Shown here piece after piece: positions 24,897 to 31,132 of a DNA stretch of 36,672 nucleotides (positions are counted from its first letter, which is position 1; each line of letters begins with the position of its first letter). Source of the stretch: a virus; IMG/VR virus record IMGVR_UViG_3300048586_000435, positions 1-36,672 of that record; one strand, written 5' to 3'. Both the position numbers and the translations under genes were made by a program. Below the pieces are notes generated by a model. That model saw nothing but the letters and a program-made list of their open reading frames with translations. It made no database searches and had not been told where the DNA came from.

Positions 24897-25367
24897 TCAG
24901 CCCCCGTACACGCTGGCCCAGCGGCCGGTGCGCATCTGTTCGGCGTGGCGCTGTGCCCGCTTGGGAGTCTGCTTGGCCCAGCGACTATCTAGCATGCCGC
25001 TGGCGGCATGGTCCCAGTTGCCACGGGCGACGGCGGCAAGGGTGTTTTTGAAGTTGCCAAGCCCCTGCACCCCCAGCTGATAGGCCATGGATTGCAGCAC
25101 TGCAGTACGGGCAGGGTATGGCGCGCAAGCATCGAGCGCATCGGCCAGATGGGGGATGGTGCGCATCTCGCGTTCCATCTTCGCCAGATATTCATCCAGC
25201 CACGCTTCGCCAGCGGCCAGTGGCAAGGTGAATTGATAGAGCTTTATATCAGCGCCTTGCGGCCCGATACGAAAACCAAAGCCGACGGTGGGATAACCTT
25301 CGGTGCAGAGATAGGGCTTTTCGCGCCAACCCTCTTCGTATTTGATAAGTGCGTGGATGGAAGACAT
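24897..25367 (-). CDS. Endolysin, T4-type lysozyme (GH24)
   Basis: 156 residues, muramidase cutting the MurNAc-GlcNAc bond. The N-terminal active-site pattern IKYEEGWREKPYLCTEGYPTVGFG aligns with T4 lysozyme: Glu12 = E11, Thr27 = T26, and Cys21 at the place of Asp20. The E-8-C/D-5-T triad is known in this family, so activity is expected. The C-terminus (NFKNTLAAVARGNWDHAASGMLDSRWAKQTPKRAQRHAEQMRTG) is typical. No signal peptide, so release depends on the holin. First gene of the late operon. Confidence 0.92.
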   Translation of the reverse strand: MSSIHALIKYEEGWREKPYLCTEGYPTVGFGFRIGPQGADIKLYQFTLPLAAGEAWLDEYLAKMEREMRTIPHLADALDACAPYPARTAVLQSMAYQLGVQGLGNFKNTLAAVARGNWDHAASGMLDSRWAKQTPKRAQRHAEQMRTGRWASVYGG

Positions 25368-25454
25368 GGCACACCTGAGAAATAATGAATTTCATTGAGT
25401 GTGCTTTTTATTACTCAACTTCATGTAGCGACGAGCCTCGCCATATTTAATAAT
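25368..25454 (-). promoter_or_regulatory. Late promoter region with candidate Mor operator
   Basis: An AT-rich gap between the mor terminator and the first late gene. TTGAGT (25395..25400) and ACTCAA (25413..25418) form a perfect 6-bp dyad with a 12-bp spacer. Mor-family activators bind an imperfect dyad upstream of the -35 position of their promoter, so this is the best candidate site. The -35/-10 were not assigned. Confidence 0.5.
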
Positions 25455-25477
25455 AAAAAAGCGGCCTATCTGGCCGC
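25455..25477 (-). terminator. Rho-independent terminator downstream of mor
   Basis: Minus-strand hairpin GCGGCC/GGCCGC (25472..25477 with 25461..25466), 5-nt loop, followed by TTTTTT (25460..25455). It lies 25 nt after the mor stop, separating mor from late transcription. Confidence 0.85.
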
Positions 25478-25501
25478 CTTTATTTGCTATCGAATTGTCT
25501 T

Positions 25502-25975
25502 TTAATACGCCCGACCATTACGCCGACCATTGCCATCAGCAACCGGATCCAGTCCGGTGAACATATCCGGCTGGACTTTACGCAATTCACTGCGGCGCAT
25601 TCTTGCCAGCACAAATTGAATTTCCCGCACCGATACGCCGAATTTACGCGACAGCTCAAACTGATTCTTGCCGTTGAACTCCTTCCAGATCTGGATAGAG
25701 CGCAGCACGGTAGCCAGTGTCTTGCCGTTCGGCACGTAGAAGGGGGCCCCGCCGAAGGTGCGGCAGAACTCCGAGAGCATGAAGAACGACAGCATGGGGG
25801 AATCGCGGTGCGCCCCCACCACATGTTCGATGGTGTCGAACATGGCGCGCAGCTGCTCGCTCCAGCCCGGGGCGGTTTCATCGCTCAGCATGCGGTAGGT
25901 TTCAGGGTCGATGGCGTCCAGGTCAACGCCTACGCCAAACAGGTCAACGGATTGATGGTCGTGCGCATCTTTCAT
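25502..25975 (-). CDS. mor: Mor-family late transcription activator
   Basis: 157 residues. Mor/C family: N-terminal dimerisation part (WSEQLRAMFDTIEHVVG), the invariant strand FCRTFGGAPFYVPNGKTL and C-terminal helix-turn-helix NQFELSRKFGVSVREIQFVLARMR (about 103-128). In Mu, Mor activates the middle promoter and its relative C activates late genes; only one member was found here, so it probably does both jobs. It has its own transcript between two terminators. ATG at 25975 with GGGGG upstream. Confidence 0.93.
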   Translation of the reverse strand: MKDAHDHQSVDLFGVGVDLDAIDPETYRMLSDETAPGWSEQLRAMFDTIEHVVGAHRDSPMLSFFMLSEFCRTFGGAPFYVPNGKTLATVLRSIQIWKEFNGKNQFELSRKFGVSVREIQFVLARMRRSELRKVQPDMFTGLDPVADGNGRRNGRAY

Positions 25976-26011
25976 AGGGCCCCCAAGTGCAGTGCAAACG
26001 CCAGATAAAGC

Positions 26012-26035
26012 AACACCCGGACGATGCCGGGTGTT
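26012..26035 (-). terminator. Early-operon terminator upstream of mor
   Basis: AACACCCGG (26012..26020) pairs perfectly with CCGGGTGTT (26027..26035) over a 6-nt loop. The minus strand continues GCTTTATC. It ends the early transcript after the secreted-protein gene; leaky read-through may supply mor, as in Mu where mor is the last early gene. Confidence 0.75.
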
Positions 26036-26075
26036 TGTATGATACCGCAGTGGATCTGGGCGCCCAATTCACGGG

Positions 26076-26522
26076 CTACCCCACCTTGTTAGCCGAACAG
26101 TAGATGGTGTTTTCAACCCTGCCAAATGTGAATGACCAACCATTTATCACGCCGCTTCTGGTACTGCCTGACGCTAAATCGCCGGTGTATATCTTTGCCA
26201 GCGCCTGCTCGTCTGGGGTTTGCTCACTCCATGATGATGGCATTGCCAGTGGTGCCAGACCTGCAAGGCGCCAGCAGTACCCCTCTGACGTACCCATCTG
26301 ATCTGATTCAAGGTCAGTAAAATCAACCTTTACCGCACCGCTACTGGCAGAAAGCTTTACATTCAAAATCCGATATTTATCGGCATGGCTTGCCAGCTCA
26401 ACGCCATTATTGGTGGTCCAGCCATCTACATGCGATGCCTTGAAACTGGTCTTAACATCATCGACAGACGCTGATGCGCCGAATGATATAAGGGCCAAGG
26501 CCAATAACACGTTCAACTTCAT
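26076..26522 (-). CDS. Secreted protein of unknown function (probable moron)
   Basis: 148 residues with a clear Sec signal peptide (MKLNVLLALALISFGASA, cleavage near SAS-VDD) and a two-Cys mature part (YCWRLAG ... TIYCSANKVG) that could form a disulfide in the periplasm. No family recognised. It is AT-richer than neighbours, sits at the end of the early operon and has the same 16-bp start context as the next gene upstream. This points to a cargo gene, perhaps altering the envelope or phage exclusion; that is inference only. Confidence 0.75.
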   Translation of the reverse strand: MKLNVLLALALISFGASASVDDVKTSFKASHVDGWTTNNGVELASHADKYRILNVKLSASSGAVKVDFTDLESDQMGTSEGYCWRLAGLAPLAMPSSWSEQTPDEQALAKIYTGDLASGSTRSGVINGWSFTFGRVENTIYCSANKVG

Positions 26523-26537
26523 CTCAACTCTCCTTTG

Positions 26538-26732
26538 TTACAGCTGACTGGCATGCTGGAAGCTAATGGACTTTGCATCAGCAGATGCTTTCTCATTCAA
26601 AACAACGACTCTTACAAAACACCGTCTATTGCTTTTGTTCTTTTCAGCCAACTCAACAGAGTCATAGATACCGATTAATCTCGATGTTCCGTACTGTGGA
26701 GACTCTTCTTCAAACAACGCATAAACTTCCAT
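26538..26732 (-). CDS. Small protein of unknown function
   Basis: 64 residues from the ATG at 26732 with AAGGAGAG upstream. MEVYALFEEESPQYGTSRLIGIYDSVELAEKN... followed by a KSNRRCFVRVVVLNEKAS strand. It resembles short conserved phage/host proteins that report a property and its change (beta-alpha-beta), but no family is assigned. It shares a 16-bp start context with the secreted-protein gene downstream. Confidence 0.65.
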   Translation of the reverse strand: MEVYALFEEESPQYGTSRLIGIYDSVELAEKNKSNRRCFVRVVVLNEKASADAKSISFQHASQL

Positions 26733-26733
26733 C

Positions 26734-27366
26734 TCAACTCTCCTTCTGCTGTATTTCACTCACCGGCTTGCTGCCATCGATCACCATTATCTGCACTGGC
26801 CGCCAGCCGGGGTTGTCATAGGCTTGGCGGATCAGGTCGTAACCCGGCATCGCATCATCGCGGTGTCCGCGAGGCTCTGGCACCACATCCCCGCGCTCGA
26901 TAATGGCGGCTGTCATCAGGCGGATATGCCACTTCTTCAACGCCTCCAGCACCCGCTCGGCCTGCGCCGATGTGAGCCACTCCGGTCGGCTGATACCGGC
27001 GCCGCCGTTGGCGTTGGCGGTCATCCGCTTGATGTAGCTGCCCAGCGCATCGTCTGAGCCATCTCGCACGAAGCCGTCATTGTACATGGTGATCCAGATG
27101 GCGCGCACCTTGCGTACCTCCGGCGCCTGCACCTTGGCTGCACTGGGCGGGGAGCGGCGCCCAGCAACCTGGGCGCCCCCTTTGACCTTGAACCCCAGCC
27201 CCTTCATGGCGATGATGACGGCATCGAGTTTGGCCGCGCTCAGGCCCTTGGCAGAGCGGGCGCCGGTCACGGACTCCAGCAGGCAGCGGTAATCCTCCTC
27301 ATCCAGCCCCAGTTCGCGGCGACCGACTTGCACAATCTTGAGCAAGCGCTTGGCATCAGGCTGCAT
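26734..27366 (-). CDS. gemA: GemA / Mu gp16-like regulatory protein
   Basis: 210 residues. N-terminal LKIVQVGRRELGLDEEDYRCLLESVTGARSAKGLSAAKLDAVIIAMKGLGFK is the gp16/GemA family signature. In the middle are VRAIWITMYNDGFVRDGSDDALGSYIKRMT and a C-terminal RVLEALKKWHIRLM. In Mu, GemA affects host gene expression through DNA gyrase activity and lies just before mor, as here (after a two-gene insertion). ATG at 27366 with GGGGG. Confidence 0.93.
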   Translation of the reverse strand: MQPDAKRLLKIVQVGRRELGLDEEDYRCLLESVTGARSAKGLSAAKLDAVIIAMKGLGFKVKGGAQVAGRRSPPSAAKVQAPEVRKVRAIWITMYNDGFVRDGSDDALGSYIKRMTANANGGAGISRPEWLTSAQAERVLEALKKWHIRLMTAAIIERGDVVPEPRGHRDDAMPGYDLIRQAYDNPGWRPVQIMVIDGSKPVSEIQQKES

Positions 27367-27892
27367 GGCGACCCCCGTTCATTTTGCACGCCATAACAAA
27401 CCGCTCAAGATGATCGGGGTCAACCATGCTAATCGGAATGAAACTCAGCGGACTGTTCAGCTTTGGTCTTTTGCCTGGGCTCTGATGCTCGCAGATGATC
27501 AGATCTTCGCGAGCGAGTTCGAATCCGGCACTTTTCAAGTCTGCTATCAGCTCGCGCAGCTGGGCGCGTCTTGAGGTGGCACGGAACTGATTGGCCTCAC
27601 CATAGATCAGCGCGCAAACCTTATCGATATGCAGACCATGATGGTGGGTGGCCAGAATTTCACAGAGCTTGTGATAGCGGCGCATCATCAGCAGGGTGAT
27701 CGGGCTGGCCTGCTCGATTTCACCACGCGCCCGCAGCTCAGCCAGCGCGCCAGAGATGTACTGATTGTTATAGCCCAGTTCATCTGCCAGCTCTTTGCCG
27801 GTCATGTGCTGCCACAGCGGCACAGCCAGGATTTCACTCTTCATGCTGGCCAAGCGGGATTCAGTCATTTTGCAGCGAGATTTAATGTTCAT
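27356..27892 (-). CDS. Early protein with helix-turn-helix
   Basis: 178 residues from the ATG at 27892 (an in-frame ATG at 27907 is also usable). A winged-helix-like stretch WQHMTGKELADELGYNNQYISGALAELRARGEIEQ lies near residues 29-62. A second helical block is RATSRRAQLRELIADLKSAGFELAREDLIICEHQ. Probably a DNA-binding regulator of early genes. It overlaps gemA by 11 nt. No family assigned. Confidence 0.75.
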   Translation of the reverse strand: MNIKSRCKMTESRLASMKSEILAVPLWQHMTGKELADELGYNNQYISGALAELRARGEIEQASPITLLMMRRYHKLCEILATHHHGLHIDKVCALIYGEANQFRATSRRAQLRELIADLKSAGFELAREDLIICEHQSPGKRPKLNSPLSFIPISMVDPDHLERFVMACKMNGGRHAA

Positions 27893-28130
27893 TGTCTTCG
27901 TCCTCATCGTCCGCCGTGGCGGTCACAATCACTTTACGGCTCTTTGGTGGCTGGCCTTCACGCCAGCGCGGTACCGTTTTGTCTAACCAGCCGATGGCGA
28001 TGCCATCGGCCTGTTCATCCAGCTCATGCAGCTCGCTCTTGCTCATGCCCTTGTGGCGGCGCTTTGCGTAGCACTGCATGTTGGCTTTTACGTAGTTCAC
28101 CATCCTGCGCTGGTAGCGGGTCAGGGCCAT
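27882..28130 (-). CDS. Small early protein, basic with acidic C-terminus
   Basis: 82 residues. Start ATG at 28130 preceded by AAGGAG with ideal spacing. MALTRYQRRMVNYVKANMQCYAKRRHKGMSKSELHELDEQADGI is basic and helical; the end is DDEDEDNEH. It overlaps the zinc-ribbon gene by 107 nt in another frame and the HTH gene by 11 nt. Unrecognised. Confidence 0.75.
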   Translation of the reverse strand: MALTRYQRRMVNYVKANMQCYAKRRHKGMSKSELHELDEQADGIAIGWLDKTVPRWREGQPPKSRKVIVTATADDEDEDNEH

Positions 28131-28350
28131 GGCGTTTTCTCCTTCTTCGTTCCCGCCCGACCTCTTGCTCGCAGGCCTTGCAGTAGTGCTGTAGTCCGTC
28201 TAGTGACTTTTCACTTTTCCATTCAGACCAGAAGGTCGTATCTTGCGGCCAATACTCACCGCATCGATTGCATAGCTTTTCCAGCCCCATTTCTGGATCG
28301 ATTCTGGCTTTTCCGCTCTCTAGCCTCTTTTCAAGAAGACCAGGTTTCAT
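28024..28350 (-). CDS. Zinc-ribbon early protein
   Basis: 108 residues. CNRC (27-30) and CKAC (57-60) form a likely zinc site around WPQDTTFWSEWK, as in small phage zinc-ribbon/HNH-like proteins; no His-Asn-His catalytic triad was seen. The ATG at 28350 overlaps the preceding stop as ATGA; an ATG at 28374 with GGGGG is an alternative. The C-terminal 35 residues after RRRRKRHG are in the overlap with the next gene and may be unimportant. Confidence 0.75.
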   Translation of the reverse strand: MKPGLLEKRLESGKARIDPEMGLEKLCNRCGEYWPQDTTFWSEWKSEKSLDGLQHYCKACEQEVGRERRRRKRHGPDPLPAQDGELRKSQHAVLRKAPPQGHEQERAA

Positions 28351-28604
28351 TGGAGGAGTGTATTCACCGTGCATACGGCCCCCTTGCCATCCATCCGCTG
28401 CAGGCGTTCTGCCTCCAGCTCTGCCAGCAGTTGCTCGGCGCCGCGCAGGGCATCACCGGCAAGATCATGTGCGCGGTACTTTCTGGCGCCCCGCGACAGG
28501 GCGATAAAGCGGCGCTGCAGCACCAGCTTCTCTTTCCAATTCAGCGCTATGGTCATCTCGCCATAGAGCCGGTTTAACAGGTTGTTCAGCACTTCTCGGG
28601 TCAT
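28347..28604 (-). CDS. Early protein downstream of the ribozyme
   Basis: 85 residues, MTREVLNNLLNRLYGEMTIALNWKEKLVLQRRFIALSRGARKYRAHDLAGDALRGAEQLLAELEAERLQ... It is mostly helical and not recognised. Its GAGAGGAC ribosome site is 8 nt before the ATG at 28604. It is the first gene after the hammerhead cleavage site, so its mRNA would start with a 5'-OH end about 80 nt upstream. Confidence 0.75.
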   Translation of the reverse strand: MTREVLNNLLNRLYGEMTIALNWKEKLVLQRRFIALSRGARKYRAHDLAGDALRGAEQLLAELEAERLQRMDGKGAVCTVNTLLQ

Positions 28605-28635
28605 AGCGTCCTCTCTGTTTTCAGGAGTGGGTTAT

Positions 28636-28649
28636 GACCGGGCCCGGTC
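28636..28649. repeat. 14-bp GC-rich palindrome next to the ribozyme
   Basis: GACCGGGCCCGGTC is perfectly self-complementary and begins 5 bases after the ribozyme's conserved region. In RNA it may form a small hairpin or dimerise; in DNA it may be a binding site. Confidence 0.8.
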
Positions 28650-28653
28650 GGCT

Positions 28654-28718
28654 GCTCATCAGTGCCCAGCCACCACGCTGGGCAGACCATACCGAGCACC
28701 AGCTCGGCATGGTTTCGC
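28654..28718 (-). ncRNA. Type II hammerhead ribozyme
   Basis: On the minus strand, in order: G11.2 C11.1 (28718, 28717), GAAA (28716..28713), and stem III of 12 bp (ACCAUGCCGAGC with GCUCGGUAUGGU, one G-U) closed by UGGU. Then cleavage base C17 (28685) after U16.1, and stem I of 8 bp (UGCCCAGC with GCUGGGCA) with a 6-nt loop GUGGUG. CUGAUGA (28662..28656) follows, then G10.1 C10.2. All conserved core bases are present, and stem II is the open one (type II). Predicted cut between 28685 and 28684. Stem II is only 2 bp plus possible extension. The ribozyme begins right after the UAA of the upstream gene. Type II hammerheads are known from bacteria and phages. Confidence 0.88.
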
Positions 28719-28931
28719 TTACTTGTTCAGGCGTTTGCGCGCCTTATTGACGATGGTGGTCAGCATGGCCAACCGCGATTTGTGGTTCTCTTGTTCGCCC
28801 TGGTCGTTAATAAAGTCGATGGCGAGCTGGGCTTCTTGCTGCGCCTGCTCGGGGTTGTGCTCCATGATGCAATCGAAGGTAGATTTGGCATCTGTAACGC
28901 TGGTATTCAGCAGGTTGATGACGCGTTCCAT
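28719..28931 (-). CDS. Orphan early protein upstream of the ribozyme
   Basis: 70 residues, MERVINLLNTSVTDAKSTFDCIMEHNPEQAQQEAQLAIDFINDQGEQENHKSRLAMLTTIVNKARKRLNK. All-helical, amphipathic, with a basic C-terminus; no family recognised. AGGAT lies before the ATG at 28931. Its UAA (28721..28719) directly abuts the hammerhead, so cleavage would leave the coding region intact with a stable 3' hairpin (stem III). Confidence 0.75.
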   Translation of the reverse strand: MERVINLLNTSVTDAKSTFDCIMEHNPEQAQQEAQLAIDFINDQGEQENHKSRLAMLTTIVNKARKRLNK

Positions 28932-28940
28932 GACGTGATC

Positions 28941-29042
28941 CTATGCGTGTTTGACGAAGTGGACGGTGCCGACAATCAGCACGGCCCATACCAATCCCCA
29001 CATCACGGCGAGGACGCGAAAGGTGCGGCGGCTGATTTTCAT
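28941..29042 (-). CDS. 33-residue membrane peptide
   Basis: MKISRRTFRVLAVMWGLV... ends IVGTVHFVKHA. One membrane helix (about 9-29) with a basic N-terminus. The ATG overlaps the preceding stop (ATGA at 29042..29039), supporting translation. It is too short for a family assignment. Confidence 0.65.
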   Translation of the reverse strand: MKISRRTFRVLAVMWGLVWAVLIVGTVHFVKHA

Positions 29043-29503
29043 GCGGCCACCTCTTTCAGTTCGCTGACCAGCTCCAGCCCCTCGATCTTCTTGAACTGGC
29101 GCACCAGTGCGGTGCTGCTGCCGAAGTACGGGACAAGGTAGGTCCAGCCTTTTTTTTCTGGTTCTTCGCCAAACATCTCTTTCATGCGTTTGGCACCAAG
29201 GCGGCGTTTATGCTTGGCCATGGTTTCAAGCTCTTTCTTGCTATACATGGCTTTGAACTTGTGGAAGAAAACCTGCTTTGCCACCTTGTTCATAAAGTCG
29301 TCAGCTGGGTCAATGTTGCTGACCTGCGTAAACCATTTGCCTTCAATCACGCCATCGACATACACACCCAGCACCGTGGTGCTTTCACTCTTGCGGCAGC
29401 GGCGGATAGTGATTTCATGTCCATGCAGCCTGAAATTCATTGTCACCCATTGGCTCTTCAGCTCGGCCGCGATGGCCTGCCATTGCTCTTTGCTGATAGC
29501 CAT
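29039..29503 (-). CDS. Early protein of unknown function
   Basis: 154 residues from the ATG at 29503, which overlaps the ANR-gene stop. The N-terminal half (VTMNFRLHGHEITIRRCRKSESTTVLGVYVDGVIEGKWF) is beta-rich. The second half is basic and helical (FHKFKAMYSKKELETMAKHKRRLGAKRMKEMFG), with a C-terminal YFGSSTALVRQFKKIEGLELV. It may bind nucleic acid. Unrecognised. Confidence 0.75.
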   Translation of the reverse strand: MAISKEQWQAIAAELKSQWVTMNFRLHGHEITIRRCRKSESTTVLGVYVDGVIEGKWFTQVSNIDPADDFMNKVAKQVFFHKFKAMYSKKELETMAKHKRRLGAKRMKEMFGEEPEKKGWTYLVPYFGSSTALVRQFKKIEGLELVSELKEVAA

Positions 29504-29745
29504 CACGCAGCCCTCTTGCCAAAGCGGTGGATGCAGGTCAGGCAGAACGCGGCGCGCTGGCGGGCATACTCCACGTTGAGCTGGTTCTTGGCGGCCTTGG
29601 CGGCGGGCTTCCACATCTCCAGCGCGGCGGCATAACGCTCTTCACGCTCCAGCTGGGCGGCCTGGGTGGCCAGTGCCAGATAACCGTTCGGATTCTTTGC
29701 GACTTGGTGGGCGATCTCGTCGCCCTTCAACACTGCATTAGCCAT
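29503..29745 (-). CDS. ANR-family regulator
   Basis: 80 residues from the ATG at 29745 (AGGAG 7 nt upstream). YLALATQAAQLEREERYAAALEMWKPAAKAAKNQLNVEYARQRAAFC is the ANR family pattern (Y-LA--AA-LE---Y--A---W--A---A----N--Y---R--FC). ANR proteins bind AraC-type activators and dampen virulence regulons in enteric pathogens. A prophage copy could rewire host AraC-family regulators; that is inference. Confidence 0.85.
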   Translation of the reverse strand: MANAVLKGDEIAHQVAKNPNGYLALATQAAQLEREERYAAALEMWKPAAKAAKNQLNVEYARQRAAFCLTCIHRFGKRAA

Positions 29746-30022
29746 GGTGTAACTCCTGTTCAAATCTCGTTTGTTGCTTGTCGTACACGGTGACGATGGA
29801 GCCGTTCTTCAAGATGAAATAGGCATCGTCACATTCAAGGATCCGGCGCGGGCTCCATCCCGCCTCGCGCTGCCGGATCCGCCGCAGCTGGCGTTTGCTT
29901 GGGCGCCAAGCCCGTGACAGGGCGCCCAGCATCTCCAGTTCGCTGCGGCCGGTACGTTGCACCCAGCGCTCGATGGCGTGGCGGGTGACGTACAGCGGGC
30001 CATAGCGGGTTTCAAACTCCAT
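29738..30022 (-). CDS. Early protein, RelE-like size, unknown
   Basis: 94 residues. YVTRHAIERWVQRTGRSELEMLGALSRAWRPSKRQLRRIRQREAGWSPRRILECDDAYFILKNGSIVTVYD. The arrangement HAIERWVQR... ...AYFILKNGSIVTVY resembles phage-conserved nuclease-like or toxin-like domains but is not assigned. It overlaps the previous gene by 11 nt; the start ATG is at 30022. Confidence 0.7.
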   Translation of the reverse strand: MEFETRYGPLYVTRHAIERWVQRTGRSELEMLGALSRAWRPSKRQLRRIRQREAGWSPRRILECDDAYFILKNGSIVTVYDKQQTRFEQELHHG

Positions 30023-30260
30023 CGTCTATCCCGACAAGCCCAAGGCCTTCGGTCATGATGGCCAACTCTGCTTCGGTGACGGGCCACTCGGTCGGGTTAT
30101 ATGGCGGGTTATCGAGCAGCCCGCACATCCAGCCCAGGGCGTCGCGCACACCTTGCTCATAGGTGCCATCTTCAAACTCGGTGCCCTGGTCTTCACTCTG
30201 GTCTGCCAGCAGTTGGGCCAGCGCCAACTGCTTGATCACTTCGGGGGTCAGGTTCAACAC
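30012..30260 (-). CDS. Small acidic early protein
   Basis: 82 residues, MLNLTPEVIKQLALAQLLADQSEDQGTEFEDGTYEQGVRDALGWMCGLL... Start is a GTG at 30260 with GAGG upstream, chosen because the longer frame would run into the DUF3164 gene. Helical then acidic; no family recognised. Confidence 0.65.
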   Translation of the reverse strand: MLNLTPEVIKQLALAQLLADQSEDQGTEFEDGTYEQGVRDALGWMCGLLDNPPYNPTEWPVTEAELAIMTEGLGLVGIDDGV

Positions 30261-30268
30261 GGCGCACC

Positions 30269-30877
30269 TCACAGCTTTGCCCAGTCGAGGTTGATCGCCA
30301 CGTACTTGCCAGACGGCTCGCGCTGGTAGAGGCGGATGTATTCTTTCTTGCTGACGGTGGTGATGGCGTCGGCGATGGCATCCATAGCGGCCTTCCACTC
30401 GTCATCTTCGATAGCCAGATTGCGCAGGCTCAGTACCTGGTTGACATCGATACGGCCCTGTTTGTTGACGCGAAAAGCGTGGTCAACCATGGCCACCAGA
30501 TTGGCGCTTGCCCCCTCTGACCAGCGTTCGATGCAGGCGTCGATTTGCGCCTTGGCAGCCTGGATCCGTTCATCAAAAATCCGGTGCTCGCCGATGGCCC
30601 GCTCGACTTTCATTGAGCCGTCATAGCTGGTCAGTGTGATGTTGCCCTTGGCACCGCCGTAGGTGACGCCGTATTCCTGGGCGCTGAGGTCCAGATAGTC
30701 TTCCAGCTCCCGCTGCATCTGCACCTTGGCAGCGGCCATTTGCAGCTGCAGGGCTTGTGCCGCAGCGACTTGCTTGCGCACCACGCCATCACGGATCAGG
30801 TCAATGGTCTTGATCAGGCTTTCTGGTACCAGGTGGCCCTGGGCATTGCGGTGCAAGGTGTCGGTTTGGTTGGTCAT
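30269..30877 (-). CDS. DUF3164-family early protein
   Basis: 202 residues. N-terminal RNAQGHLVPESLIKTIDLIRDGVV, central QRELEDYLDLSAQEYGVTYGGAKGNITLTSYDGSMKVERAI and IDACIERWSEGASANLVAMVDHAFRVNKQGRIDVNQVLSLRNLAIEDDEWKAAMDAI form the DUF3164 signature. In other Mu-like phages this gene sits in the same place downstream of B, often beside a Gam nuclease inhibitor (not seen here). It may act in DNA replication or protection; function unproven. Confidence 0.88.
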   Translation of the reverse strand: MTNQTDTLHRNAQGHLVPESLIKTIDLIRDGVVRKQVAAAQALQLQMAAAKVQMQRELEDYLDLSAQEYGVTYGGAKGNITLTSYDGSMKVERAIGEHRIFDERIQAAKAQIDACIERWSEGASANLVAMVDHAFRVNKQGRIDVNQVLSLRNLAIEDDEWKAAMDAIADAITTVSKKEYIRLYQREPSGKYVAINLDWAKL

Positions 30878-30889
30878 TGCTGTGGTCCC

Positions 30890-31123
30890 TTATTGAATCG
30901 TTACTGCTGGTTGCACTGACATGCACATGGATTTGTCGGCGATGGCGGCTTCCAAAAAACCAGTCGTGACCTCATCGCCAGACAGAGTCCTCATCATTCC
31001 AATCAACATCGTCAGTTGAAGCTGAGTTGCTATGGCGAGGTCTTGACGGTCCTTGACAGACAGCAAACGCCGCATGTTCTGGTCGAGTACATCCATCACT
31101 TCATCAGATGGCTTAATGGTCAT
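30890..31123 (-). CDS. Small early protein
   Basis: 77 residues, MTIKPSDEVMDVLDQNMRRLLSVKDRQDLAIATQLQLTMLIGMMRTLSGDEVTTGFLEAAIADKS... GGAGCG precedes the ATG at 31123. All-helical, no family recognised. Confidence 0.7.
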   Translation of the reverse strand: MTIKPSDEVMDVLDQNMRRLLSVKDRQDLAIATQLQLTMLIGMMRTLSGDEVTTGFLEAAIADKSMCMSVQPAVTIQ

Positions 31124-31132
31124 AATTCGCTC

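Noticed and set aside
27356-27892. Second Mor/C-type activator
   Set aside because: The helix-turn-helix protein lacks the Mor/C pattern (GGAPFYVPNG-type strand).
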